From contig NZ_JAFBFI010000003.1 of assembly GCF_016909175.1 (NCBI RefSeq), forward strand, positions 1 through 64,000: a DNA stretch of 64,000 bases, in the 5' to 3' direction. Source of the stretch: Peribacillus deserti (GTDB taxonomy: Bacteria > Bacillota > Bacilli > Bacillales > DSM-1321). Below are positions 28,628 to 37,407 of the stretch, one piece after another (the stretch's first letter is position 1; every line of letters begins with the position of its first letter). Made by a program: the position numbers and the translations under genes. Below the pieces are notes generated by a model. That model searched no databases. It saw only the letters and a list, made by a program, of their open reading frames with translations, and was not told the DNA's origin.

Positions 28628-29392
28628 ATGCCTATCATACAATCGGTGGAGCGTGCTTTAAAAATATTGGATTTATTTGACGAGCGGGAACGGGAATTAA
28701 CGATCACTGAAATCAGTAAACGGATGAATTTGCATAAAAGTACAGTTCATTCACTGTTAAAAACGCTGCAGGTACAGCGATATATTTCACAAAATGAAGA
28801 GAACGGGAAATACTCTCTTGGTTTAAAGCTGTTTGAGAGAGGGAGCATGGTGTTAGGTCATCTTGATTTACGCAATGTTGCAAGAAAGCATCTTGAATGG
28901 CTTTCCGCGACAACCAACTTAACGGTTCACTTAGTCGTATTAGAGGGACAGGAAGGTGTTTATGTAGATAAGGTGGAAGGCAGCGGGGTAACCGTTATGT
29001 ATTCCCGTATTGGACGGCGGGTTCCTATTCATACAAGTGCAGTCGGGAAATCACTTGTTGCAGCCAGAACGGACAGTGAACTTGATTTGCTATTAGAAGG
29101 CTATTCGTATACGAGGCCAACTGAGAAATCAATTGGATCAAAAGAAGAATTCTTAGCGGAACTTGAAAAAGTCCGTGCTGCCGGATATTCAATCGATAAT
29201 GAAGAAAATGAACCGGGCATTGTCTGCCTGGCGGTCCCGATAAAAAATTATTCAGGCAATGTGATTGCAGCTATGAGTGTATCCATACCAGCGTCTAAAG
29301 CGGAAGAAACGCATGAATATTATGTAGGGATTTTAAAAGAATGCAGCAGTAAAATTTCACAGGGTCTCGGATATGAATTTCAAAAAATATAA
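28628..29392 (+). CDS. IclR family transcriptional regulator
   Basis: 254 residues, with an N-terminal winged helix-turn-helix (about 5-65, ITEISKRMNLHKSTVHSLLKTL) and a C-terminal IclR effector domain (about 80-250, with RIGRRVPIHTSAVGKSLVA and PGIVCLAVPI). KdgR of pectin users belongs to this family. It heads the catabolic run 29428-39918 and is a good candidate to bind the palindromes before the TRAP operon. RBS AAGGAGTGAGG. Confidence 0.93.
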   Translation: MPIIQSVERALKILDLFDERERELTITEISKRMNLHKSTVHSLLKTLQVQRYISQNEENGKYSLGLKLFERGSMVLGHLDLRNVARKHLEWLSATTNLTVHLVVLEGQEGVYVDKVEGSGVTVMYSRIGRRVPIHTSAVGKSLVAARTDSELDLLLEGYSYTRPTEKSIGSKEEFLAELEKVRAAGYSIDNEENEPGIVCLAVPIKNYSGNVIAAMSVSIPASKAEETHEYYVGILKECSSKISQGLGYEFQKI

Positions 29393-29427
29393 ATTCATGC
29401 ACTTGAAATCAAGGAGGAAATGAATTA

Positions 29428-30315
29428 ATGAGAATTATTCGATATATAAAAGAAAACGAGAAACAACTGGCTGCCGTGACGAATGAAAATAGAGTAGTAG
29501 ATCTTCCGTATACAGATTTTATGTCGTTGATTGAAACGGCACGCCGTGAAAACAGAACAGCATTTGACATTATAGAACAGATAGCTGCTAATGGAGATAC
29601 ACAGCCGTTCGAAGGCCTTCATTTAACAACGCCAATCGATGCCCCAGAGGTATGGGCATCTGGCGTAACGTATAAAAAAAGCAAGGAAGCGCGCAATTAT
29701 GAAGCAACACAGGGAAAACTTGACCGCCAGACGTTTTATGACAAAGTGTACGAAGCAGAAAGACCGGAGATTTTCTTTAAATCAACAGCTGCGAGAACAG
29801 TCGGACCGAATGATCCCGTTTACCTGCGCTCAGATTCTAACTGGCAGATTCCTGAGCCCGAGCTCGGTTTAGTCATTGATAAAGAAGGAACTGTGCTGGG
29901 GTACATTGCGGGAAATGATATGAGCTGCCGCGATATTGAAGGGGAAAATCCGCTCTACCTGCCACAGGCGAAGGTTTGGAAGAACTCCTGTTCTATTGGA
30001 CCTTCCATATTATTAAAAGAAGCAGTTTCAGATCCATATGAGCTGAAAATCATCTGCCGGATCTATCGAAATGAAGAAAAAGTATTTGAAGGCGAAGCGC
30101 AGGTAAACCAGCTGAAGCGCACACTGGAGGAACTTGTAGAGTACCTCGTGCTAGATAACACCATTTTTGACGGAACCGTACTCCTTACAGGAACGTGTGT
30201 CGTTCCGCCAAATGAATTTACTTTGAAGGATCATGACCGTATAGAAGTCGAAATACCGGGAATTGGAGTGTTAAACAACCCGGTCATCCAAAGCAAAGCT
30301 GTGCAAACCATTTAA
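29428..30315 (+). CDS. FAH-family enzyme, candidate 2-keto-3-deoxypentonate dehydratase
   Basis: 295-residue fumarylacetoacetate hydrolase-fold protein. It has RPEIFFKSTAARTVGP, IPEPELGLVI and GNDMSCRDIEGENPLYLPQ, whose acidic residues form the usual metal site. FAH-fold enzymes include the archaeal 2-keto-3-deoxyarabinonate dehydratase, which forms 2-oxoglutarate semialdehyde. The YjhG-like dehydratase upstream and the aldehyde dehydrogenase downstream fit that role. RBS AAGGAGG. A hydrolase role cannot be excluded. Confidence 0.75.
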   Translation: MRIIRYIKENEKQLAAVTNENRVVDLPYTDFMSLIETARRENRTAFDIIEQIAANGDTQPFEGLHLTTPIDAPEVWASGVTYKKSKEARNYEATQGKLDRQTFYDKVYEAERPEIFFKSTAARTVGPNDPVYLRSDSNWQIPEPELGLVIDKEGTVLGYIAGNDMSCRDIEGENPLYLPQAKVWKNSCSIGPSILLKEAVSDPYELKIICRIYRNEEKVFEGEAQVNQLKRTLEELVEYLVLDNTIFDGTVLLTGTCVVPPNEFTLKDHDRIEVEIPGIGVLNNPVIQSKAVQTI

Positions 30316-30326
30316 GGGGTGAGGGA

Positions 30327-30626
30327 ATGAGTAGCTACAAAACGCTGTATTTAAGTAATAAAGATAGTGTAGCCGTGGCTTTATCCGATATACCGGAACA
30401 TACAGAAGTGGTTGTACAGACAGATACAGAAGACATCACGGTCACTCTGCTTGAACAAATACGATTTGGCCACAAATTCGCAGTTAAAGCGATTGATCAA
30501 GGAGCAGACATCATTAAGTATGGAGAAGTCATCGGTGCAGCAGTTTCTTTTATTCCAGCCGGCGCACATGTACATGTTCATAATCTAGAAGGCAAAAGAG
30601 GAAGAGGTGACAAAATTGCTGAATGA
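30327..30626 (+). CDS. UxaA/GarD-type dehydratase, small SAF-domain subunit
   Basis: 99 residues, covering the SAF domain that forms the N-terminal part of altronate and galactarate dehydratases (RFGHKFAVKAIDQGADIIKYGEVIG, here seen from about residue 47). In Escherichia coli UxaA the domain is fused to the catalytic part; here it is a separate gene overlapping the large-subunit gene by 11 nt. RBS AAGGGGTGAGG. Confidence 0.85.
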   Translation: MSSYKTLYLSNKDSVAVALSDIPEHTEVVVQTDTEDITVTLLEQIRFGHKFAVKAIDQGADIIKYGEVIGAAVSFIPAGAHVHVHNLEGKRGRGDKIAE

Positions 30627-31788
30627 AAAAATGCAGTTTTGGGGCTATCGCAGACCTGATGGGCGCGTTGGTGTCAGGAACCATGTACTAATATTACCGA
30701 CGATTACATGTGCGACACAGACAGCCCAGCGTGTAACAGAGCTTGTCAGCGGCACGGTTTCATTTATTCACCAGCATGGCTGTGCACAAGTAGGTACTGA
30801 TTATGATCAAACGGCTAGAACATATGCCGGGATGGGGATGAATCCAAATGTATACGGTGTCATTGTTCTTGGCCTTGGCTGCGAAACTCATCAGGCGCAC
30901 CGAATTGGAGATGAAATTGCCAAATGCGGCAAACCTGTTCAAACAGTGTCGATTCAAGAGCATGGAGGCACACTCCAGACCATAGCAGAAGTAGCAAAAA
31001 TTGCGGTTAAAATGGTGCAGGATGCCTCGATGGTGCAGCGTGAATTATGTGATTTCAGTGAGCTGATTGTTGGTACGGAATGCGGAGGGTCGGATGCTTG
31101 TTCCGGCTTGTCAGCGAACCCGGCAGTAGGAAAGGCAAGTGACATGATCGTCCAGCAGGGAGGAACCGCAATATTAGCGGAAACAACTGAACTCATTGGA
31201 GCCGAACATTTGCTTGCCAATCGCGCCGCTAACGACCAAGTTGCCAAAAAGGCTTATGCTGTCATTAAAATGATGGAAAACCGCTCAATTCAGATGGGCG
31301 TAGACATTCGTACCGGCAATCCCAGTCCGGGAAACATTGAGGGCGGCCTCAGCTCACTCGAGGAAAAATCACTGGGGGCTTCTACAAAATCAGGTACAAC
31401 CCGGCTTGAGGAAGTCATAGACTATGCTCAAGTGCCAACGAAAAAGGGGCTTGTATGGATGGACACACCTGGCCATGATATCGAGCAATTGACTGGGATG
31501 GTTGCAGGGGGAGCGCAAGTTGTTCTCTTTACAAGCGGCCGCGGGACGCCGACAGGCTCTCCTATTGCACCTGTTATTAAAATTTCAACAAACACGCCAA
31601 TGTTTGAGCGAATGAATGAAAATATGGATTTAGACGCTGGCACAATTGTTAATGGTATAGAAACAGTGGATGATGTCGGAAAGCGGATCATGCATGAAAT
31701 CATGCAGGTTTCCAATGGCAAACTTACTAAAGCGGAAATTTTAAAGCAGCATGACTTCGGCATCTGGAGAATTGGGCCAACATTTTAA
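30616..31788 (+). CDS. UxaA/GarD-type dehydratase, large catalytic subunit
   Basis: About 390 residues of the UxaA/GarD C-terminal family, which dehydrates altronate, galactarate or related acids to 2-keto-3-deoxy acids. Motifs include FWGYRRPDGRVGVRNHVLI, HQHGCAQVGTDYDQT, ECGGSDACSGLSANPAVG and TSGRGTPTGSPIAPVIKI. TTG 30616 is preferred, with AGAGGTGA about 6 nt upstream; GTG 30607 would sit inside that site. It works with the SAF-domain protein just upstream. Confidence 0.87.
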   Translation: MLNEKMQFWGYRRPDGRVGVRNHVLILPTITCATQTAQRVTELVSGTVSFIHQHGCAQVGTDYDQTARTYAGMGMNPNVYGVIVLGLGCETHQAHRIGDEIAKCGKPVQTVSIQEHGGTLQTIAEVAKIAVKMVQDASMVQRELCDFSELIVGTECGGSDACSGLSANPAVGKASDMIVQQGGTAILAETTELIGAEHLLANRAANDQVAKKAYAVIKMMENRSIQMGVDIRTGNPSPGNIEGGLSSLEEKSLGASTKSGTTRLEEVIDYAQVPTKKGLVWMDTPGHDIEQLTGMVAGGAQVVLFTSGRGTPTGSPIAPVIKISTNTPMFERMNENMDLDAGTIVNGIETVDDVGKRIMHEIMQVSNGKLTKAEILKQHDFGIWRIGPTF

Positions 31789-31808
31789 TAAAAAGGAGCT
31801 AAAAGATT

Positions 31809-33275
31809 ATGGCAACTACATTTGCAACTAAAACATTTAAGAACTTTATTAACAATGAATGGTTAGAAAGCGCTTCCGATAAAACGATTACAAGCATCAG
31901 CCCGGCAGATAGAGAACCGGTCGGCTACGTCCAAAGCTCGACAGAAAAGGATTTAAACGATGCGGTAGAAGCAGCTCATAATGCCAAAAAGGAATGGCGA
32001 AAGCTTGGCCAGGCTGCACGGGGCCAGATTCTATTTAAGGCAGCAAATATTTTAGAAGAAAACCTGGATGATATTGCTGAAACCATGACACGCGAGATGG
32101 GAAAAACGCTTCCTGAGGCAAAAGGAGAAACAGCGCGCGGGATTGCCATTCTTCGTTACTATGCTGCCGAGGGAATGCGTAAAGACGGAGATGTTATCCC
32201 GTCGTCCGATAAGGATGCACTCATGTTTACAAAACGCACCCCGCTGGGTGTTGTCGGGGTCATCACACCATGGAATTTTCCAGTAGCGATTCCGATCTGG
32301 AAAATGGCTCCAGCGCTCATATATGGGAACACAGTGGTTTGGAAACCTGCGACTGAGGGAGCTGTTACCGCTGCCAAAGTAATGGAATGTCTTGTGAAAG
32401 CAGGCTTCCCGAAAGGGGTAGTGAACTTCATCACAGGTTCCGGTTCAGTAATCGGCCAGGGGCTAATTGACCACCCTCTTCTAAACGCAATCACCTTTAC
32501 GGGTTCTGAAAATGTCGGGAAGGGTGTAGCCAGGTCAGCTTCTGCCCGCGGCATTAAATATCAGCTAGAAATGGGTGGCAAAAACCCAGTTATCGTAACG
32601 AAAGAGGCGAATATCAATCAAGCGGTAGAAGCAGTCATCAGCGGAGGGTTTCGTTCCTCCGGCCAAAAATGTACCGCCTCGAGCCGAGTAATCGTGGAAT
32701 CAACGGTCTATGATGAATTCAAACAAAAACTGGTCGAAGCAGCAGAAAAAATTACGGTGGGGAACCCTCTGACAGATGGCATTTGGATGGGCCCTTGCGC
32801 AAGTGAAAGCCAGTTCAATACAGTAACAAAATACATCGAGATTGGAAAGCAGGAAGGCGCAAAGCTTGTATACGGCGGTGAAGTATTAACAGGGGGGGAA
32901 TATGATAGCGGCTTTTATGTAACGCCTGCCATTTTTGAAGCTGTAACAACCGACATGGAGATTGCTCAAGAAGAAATTTTTGGTCCAGTTATCGCGCTAA
33001 TTAAGGCAGCGGATCTGGAGGAAGCAATTGAAATGGCCAATCATACTAAATACGGATTGAGCGCATCAATCTTTACCTCTAATATCAATTCAATCCTTGA
33101 GTTTATCGATGAGATTGAAGTGGGGCTTGTCCGTATAAATGCTGAAAGCGCAGGCGTTGAGCTTCAGGCACCATTCGGGGGCATGAAAGCGTCCAGTTCC
33201 GGTTCACGGGAGCAAGGCGAAGCCGCTAAAGAATTCTTCACAGCAATCAAAACGGTATTCATAAAAGGCTCATAA
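31809..33275 (+). CDS. Aldehyde dehydrogenase, candidate 2,5-dioxovalerate (2-oxoglutarate semialdehyde) dehydrogenase
   Basis: 488-residue NAD(P)-dependent aldehyde dehydrogenase with catalytic Cys288 ([10 protein letters not shown]) and general base Glu254 (QLEMGGKNP). The C-terminal [18 protein letters not shown] resembles the GucD/YcbD group that oxidises 2-oxoglutarate semialdehyde in glucarate and pentonate pathways. Together with the FAH-family enzyme it would send pentonate carbon to 2-oxoglutarate. RBS AAAGGAG. The operon position supports the role, but other aldehydes are possible. Confidence 0.85.
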   Translation: MATTFATKTFKNFINNEWLESASDKTITSISPADREPVGYVQSSTEKDLNDAVEAAHNAKKEWRKLGQAARGQILFKAANILEENLDDIAETMTREMGKTLPEAKGETARGIAILRYYAAEGMRKDGDVIPSSDKDALMFTKRTPLGVVGVITPWNFPVAIPIWKMAPALIYGNTVVWKPATEGAVTAAKVMECLVKAGFPKGVVNFITGSGSVIGQGLIDHPLLNAITFTGSENVGKGVARSASARGIKYQLEMGGKNPVIVTKEANINQAVEAVISGGFRSSGQKCTASSRVIVESTVYDEFKQKLVEAAEKITVGNPLTDGIWMGPCASESQFNTVTKYIEIGKQEGAKLVYGGEVLTGGEYDSGFYVTPAIFEAVTTDMEIAQEEIFGPVIALIKAADLEEAIEMANHTKYGLSASIFTSNINSILEFIDEIEVGLVRINAESAGVELQAPFGGMKASSSGSREQGEAAKEFFTAIKTVFIKGS

Positions 33276-33288
33276 TGTGATAGATCAA

Positions 33289-33311
33289 GAGGTTTCCGAA
33301 TTGGAAACCTC
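33289..33311 (+). terminator. Hairpin between aldehyde dehydrogenase and dgoD
   Basis: GAGGTTTCC (33289-33297) pairs with GGAAACCTC (33303-33311) around 5 nt. Only CTTTATAAAA follows, so termination may be partial. It could set relative expression within the long catabolic run. Confidence 0.55.
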
Positions 33312-33340
33312 CTTTATAAAAAAAGTTTGCGAGGTATTAT

Positions 33341-34489
33341 ATGAAAATTACGAATATTACCCTATATAAAGTCCCGCCGCGCTGGCTGTTTGTAAAAATT
33401 GAGACAGACGAAGGCATTTCAGGCTGGGGAGAGCCGGTAGTTGAAGGGCGGGCGGAAACGGTGAAAGCCTGCGTGAATGAACTGGCTTCCTATTTATATG
33501 GCCGTGATCCAAATGAAATAGAGGATATCTGGCAAACTCTTTACCGGGGCGGTTTTTATCGCGGCGGCCCTATATTAATGAGTGCTATTTCAGGCATTGA
33601 GCAGGCGCTTTGGGATATAAAAGGAAGATATTATCAAATTCCTGTATTTGAAATGCTTGGAGGCAAGGCACGCCAAAAAATTAAAGTGTACTCATGGATA
33701 GGCGGGGACCGTCCGGTCGATGTTGCTATCGCGGCTAAAGAAAAGCAGGAACAAGGCTTTCTCGCTGTTAAAATGAACGCATCTGAAGAAATGAATTACA
33801 TAGACAGCTTTTCAAAAGTTGAAGCGGTTATTGAACGGGTCGCATCCATTCGTGAGGCGGTAGGAAAAGATTTTGGCATTGGTGTTGATTTTCATGGCCG
33901 CATTCATAAAACAATGGCAAAAACGATCGTAAAAGAGCTGGAACCATACCGGCCTATGTTTATAGAAGAACCGGTTCTGCCAGAAAATAATGAAGCACTT
34001 CGTGACATCGCCTGGCATACCACATGCCCAATTGCGACAGGTGAGAGAATGTATACAAGATGGGGCTTTAAACAGCTCCTCCAGGACGGCTATGTGGATA
34101 TCATACAGCCGGATCTATCTCACACAGGCGGTATCTTGGAAGGAAAGAAAATTGCCGCTATGGCTGAAGCTTATGATGTATCCATTGCGCCGCACTGCCC
34201 GCTTGGGCCTATGACACTAGCTTCATCGCTTCATCTGGCCGCCTCCACGCCTAACTTTATCATTCAAGAACAGTCTTTGGGGATTCATTACAACGAAGGA
34301 ATGGACATTCTAGATTATATGAAAAACCCTGAGTTGTTCAAATATGAAGACGGCTATGTAAGCATTCCTGATAAACCGGGTCTCGGTGTCGATATTGATG
34401 AAGAAAAAATGAAGCAGGCAGCCAAAATCGGGCATAACTGGAAAAATCCTATTTGGCGGCATGAAGATGGAAGTATCGCTGAATGGTAA
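33341..34489 (+). CDS. dgoD: D-galactonate dehydratase
   Basis: Enolase-superfamily enzyme converting D-galactonate to 2-keto-3-deoxygalactonate. The 382-residue protein closely follows E. coli DgoD from the start (KITNITLYKVPPRWLFVKIE, GWGEPVVEGRA, FYRGGPILMSAISGI). Acid/base and metal residues appear in VDFHGRIH, MFIEEPVLPEN, ATGERMYTRW and APHCPLGPM. RBS GAGGT 7 nt upstream. KdgK and the KDPG-type aldolase downstream complete a De Ley-Doudoroff route. Confidence 0.92.
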   Translation: MKITNITLYKVPPRWLFVKIETDEGISGWGEPVVEGRAETVKACVNELASYLYGRDPNEIEDIWQTLYRGGFYRGGPILMSAISGIEQALWDIKGRYYQIPVFEMLGGKARQKIKVYSWIGGDRPVDVAIAAKEKQEQGFLAVKMNASEEMNYIDSFSKVEAVIERVASIREAVGKDFGIGVDFHGRIHKTMAKTIVKELEPYRPMFIEEPVLPENNEALRDIAWHTTCPIATGERMYTRWGFKQLLQDGYVDIIQPDLSHTGGILEGKKIAAMAEAYDVSIAPHCPLGPMTLASSLHLAASTPNFIIQEQSLGIHYNEGMDILDYMKNPELFKYEDGYVSIPDKPGLGVDIDEEKMKQAAKIGHNWKNPIWRHEDGSIAEW

Positions 34490-34506
34490 ACGAGGAGGAG
34501 CATATA

Positions 34507-35418
34507 TTGAATTTTCATGGAATAATACCACCGGTTGTCACACTATTCGATGAAGCGGGGAATTTAGATCTTGAGTTGAACAGGCAATATATCGATCTAT
34601 TAATTTCTCAAAATATTCATGGTATTCTGCTAATGGGTAGTTCAGGAGAATTTTCGTCTCTTACTTCAGAAGAACATAAGCTTTACGTGAGGGAAATGAT
34701 TAAGCACATTAAGGGCCGGATACCGGTCATGGTCGGTGTCGGCCATACCGCCTTAAAAGAAGTTCTTCAGCTGACTTCATATGCAGAAGAGCACGGAGCA
34801 GACGGCGTTCTTGTGGTAAGCCCCTATTATTGGAAGCTCTCAGATGAGCAGCTTTACCGTTTTTATTCGATTGTAGCCAATCATACCAAACTGCAGGTAT
34901 TCATCTACAACATACCGCTTCTAACCGGACAGAACCTGCCGGTGGAGCTGATAAAAAAATTAGCTGAAGCACATTCAAACATAGCCGGAATTAAAGAAAC
35001 CGTCAGTGATTTTGGGCACCTTCGTCAAGTGTTGACGGAAGTTAGAAAAGTACGCAGTGACTTCCGCGTCTTCTCGGCTTTTGATGAACATCTGCTTCCG
35101 GCACAAATGATCGGGGCATCGGGAAGTATTAATGGAAGCGCAGTCTTTGCGCCGGAAATATCGGTTAACCTGTATAATTCCTATCAAAATGGGAATTTGG
35201 CCCTGGCAGAGAAAAATCATCAAACTCTATCAAAACTAATGGAATTGTATACCTTCACACCAACTTATTTTACAGCTATGAAAGAGGCCGTGCATCAGCG
35301 CTGGTTTAATACGGCAGCCGGCCATCGTGCCCCGTGCGATGTTTTCCCAGCGGATCTCCGTGATCAGGTAGCAGCTCTATTACAATCTATTAAACAGGAA
35401 GAAGGTGTTCAATTATGA
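34507..35418 (+). CDS. DHDPS/NAL-family aldolase (KDG aldolase-like)
   Basis: Class I aldolase-fold protein of about 303 residues. The Schiff-base lysine is Lys163 (GIKETVSDFG), the catalytic tyrosine is Tyr134 (FIYNIPLL), and the carboxylate loop is MGSSGEFSSL. YagE-type members cleave 2-keto-3-deoxygluconate or deoxypentonates to pyruvate and an aldehyde. TTG 34507 is preferred, with GAGGAGGAG 6 nt upstream; ATG 34483 overlaps the dgoD end and lacks a ribosome site. It overlaps the next gene by 4 nt. Confidence 0.83.
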   Translation: MNFHGIIPPVVTLFDEAGNLDLELNRQYIDLLISQNIHGILLMGSSGEFSSLTSEEHKLYVREMIKHIKGRIPVMVGVGHTALKEVLQLTSYAEEHGADGVLVVSPYYWKLSDEQLYRFYSIVANHTKLQVFIYNIPLLTGQNLPVELIKKLAEAHSNIAGIKETVSDFGHLRQVLTEVRKVRSDFRVFSAFDEHLLPAQMIGASGSINGSAVFAPEISVNLYNSYQNGNLALAEKNHQTLSKLMELYTFTPTYFTAMKEAVHQRWFNTAAGHRAPCDVFPADLRDQVAALLQSIKQEEGVQL

Positions 35419-36362
35419 AAGAATCACGCGAATTTCTCGAACAATTAGGCTATCCATCTGCCGATTTTCAAGAATTGCCAACATCAACAAAAACATTTCC
35501 GGACGGTGCACAGTACCGTATTGAACTGCCAAGTGTTGAGGGACCTGCTGCTTTAAAACAAACATTGAAAGAAATTGACCGGCTCGGTCTGACCATCCAC
35601 CGTGTGTCCCAAGGCAGCGGTATCATGCTGCAAACAGACGAAGAAATTAGGGAAATGTGCGAATTGACAGCCGAGCGCGGCATGGAACTAAGCTTGTTCG
35701 TCGGACCGCGTGGTACATGGGACGTCAGTGCTGGTCCGTTGACTCCAGGAGGAAAATCACAGGCGCTCCGTCATGAGGGAGCCGATCAGCTTGTATATGC
35801 CATGGAAGACTTGAAGCGCGGCGCTGCACTTGGCCTGCGGGGTGCACTTGTTGCCGATGAAGGCCTGCTTCTATTGACAAAAGAAATGAAGAAAAAAGGA
35901 CAGCTGCCAGAAGACTTTGTGGTCAAAGTATCTGTTCAAATGGGAGCTGCTAATCCAGTTTCCGTAAAATTAATGGAAGATATCGGTGCGGATACCTATA
36001 ACGTGCCATCGGCTCTGACTCTTCCTAAATTAGCCGCGATCCGCCAGGCGATTGATATTCCGATAGATTTATATGTTGAAGTGCCGGATACCTTCGGCGG
36101 GTTTCTGCGCTATTATGAAATCCCTGAAATTATCCGTGTGCTGGCGCCGGTTTATATTAAATTTGGTCTACGTAATCATCCAGATGTGTATCCTTCCGGG
36201 AAACAATGGGAAAGCACAAATATCTCACTTGCCGAAGAGCGGGTCCGTCGTGCTGCACTGGGCATTCAAATGATTGAGCGTTATTATCCGGAAGCTAAAA
36301 CATCAAAGCTTGGAGCAGAAGGACTTGGCATTGCCAGAGTCCACAAAGAGGCAGCGAGGTAA
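35415..36362 (+). CDS. Unrecognised TIM-barrel-like protein, possibly U32 peptidase-related
   Basis: 315 residues, soluble, with no signal peptide. Segments such as LSLFVGPRGTWDVSAG, AALGLRGALVADEGLL and MEDIGADTYNVPSALTLPKL alternate like strands and helices of a barrel. It may belong to the U32-like group, but I could not identify a catalytic motif with confidence. Start overlap (ATGA) with the aldolase gene implies coupled translation and a role in the same pathway, perhaps as an isomerase or aldolase (inference). Confidence 0.5.
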   Translation: MKESREFLEQLGYPSADFQELPTSTKTFPDGAQYRIELPSVEGPAALKQTLKEIDRLGLTIHRVSQGSGIMLQTDEEIREMCELTAERGMELSLFVGPRGTWDVSAGPLTPGGKSQALRHEGADQLVYAMEDLKRGAALGLRGALVADEGLLLLTKEMKKKGQLPEDFVVKVSVQMGAANPVSVKLMEDIGADTYNVPSALTLPKLAAIRQAIDIPIDLYVEVPDTFGGFLRYYEIPEIIRVLAPVYIKFGLRNHPDVYPSGKQWESTNISLAEERVRRAALGIQMIERYYPEAKTSKLGAEGLGIARVHKEAAR

Positions 36363-36431
36363 CGAACTAAATTCCGGTAGGAGGGTCCTGGATTTTAGGA
36401 ATCTCTTAATAAATTGAAGGGGTGCATACAC

Positions 36432-37391
36432 ATGGCATTTAAAGTTTTGCTGACAGATTATGAATTTGAAAATTTAAAATATGAAGAAGAAGTATTTGCA
36501 GAGAGCGGGATTGATATTGAATTCATTAAAGCTCAATGCAAGACAGAGGATGAAGTGATTGAGCAGGCAAAATATGCAGATGCAATCTTAAATCAGTATG
36601 CGCCGGTATCACGCCGGGTAATTGAATCACTGGAACATACTAAAATAATTTCCCGGTACGGAGTTGGTGTTAATACGATTGACTTGAATGCCGCAAAAGA
36701 AAAAGGCATAACCGTTGCAAACGTGCCAGATTACGGCATGGAGGAAGTTTCCAATCACGCACTTGCCTTATTATTAGCGTGGGCACGTAAGGTCACTATT
36801 TTAAACAATGAAGTAAAAAAGGGAAATTGGGACTTTAAAGCATCTGTTCCTATTCATCGGTTTAATGAGCAAACGGTAGGTGTACTTGGATTGGGCCGTA
36901 TTCCCCGCCGATTTATCGAAAAAGTAAAACCGCTCGGCTTTAAAACGGCAGCGTATGATCCTTTCGTATCTGAAGAAGACATGGCAGCTGCAGGAGTTCA
37001 AAAAATGGAACTGGATGAAATTATCCGAGAATCCGATTTTTTGTCAGTCCACGTTCCCCTCATTGATGAAACATACCATTTGATTAACGAAGAGCGACTT
37101 AATCAAATGAAGCAAAACGCGGTAATTATCAACACAGCACGGGGACCGATCATTGATGAAAAAGCTCTTGCCCATGCACTTGAAAATAACATAATTGCCG
37201 GTGCTGCACTGGATGTGACAGAAAATGAGCCTATCAGCCTTGATAGTCCCCTCCTTAAAATGGATAACGTGATCATTACTCCACATAGTGCCTGGTATTC
37301 AGAAGAAGCAATGATAGAGCTTCGGCAAAAAGCAGCGAAAAATATCGTTCACGTTCTAAGCGGTGAAAAAACACCCTACGCGTTAACGTAA
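36432..37391 (+). CDS. D-isomer-specific 2-hydroxyacid dehydrogenase (CtBP-like)
   Basis: NAD-dependent 2-hydroxyacid dehydrogenase of about 319 residues. Catalytic Arg is in SRYGVGVNTID or INTARGPIID, Glu in DVTENEPIS and His in ITPHSAWYSE. The nucleotide fingerprint reads GLGRIPRRF, with Pro where the third Gly of GxGxxG usually lies. ATG 36432 follows AAGGGGTG by 8 nt. It could oxidise or reduce a hydroxy acid of the sugar-acid pathway, and so might interlock with the LarA-type racemases. Confidence 0.87.
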   Translation: MAFKVLLTDYEFENLKYEEEVFAESGIDIEFIKAQCKTEDEVIEQAKYADAILNQYAPVSRRVIESLEHTKIISRYGVGVNTIDLNAAKEKGITVANVPDYGMEEVSNHALALLLAWARKVTILNNEVKKGNWDFKASVPIHRFNEQTVGVLGLGRIPRRFIEKVKPLGFKTAAYDPFVSEEDMAAAGVQKMELDEIIRESDFLSVHVPLIDETYHLINEERLNQMKQNAVIINTARGPIIDEKALAHALENNIIAGAALDVTENEPISLDSPLLKMDNVIITPHSAWYSEEAMIELRQKAAKNIVHVLSGEKTPYALT

Positions 37392-37407
37392 GAAAGGATT
37401 ATAGCCT

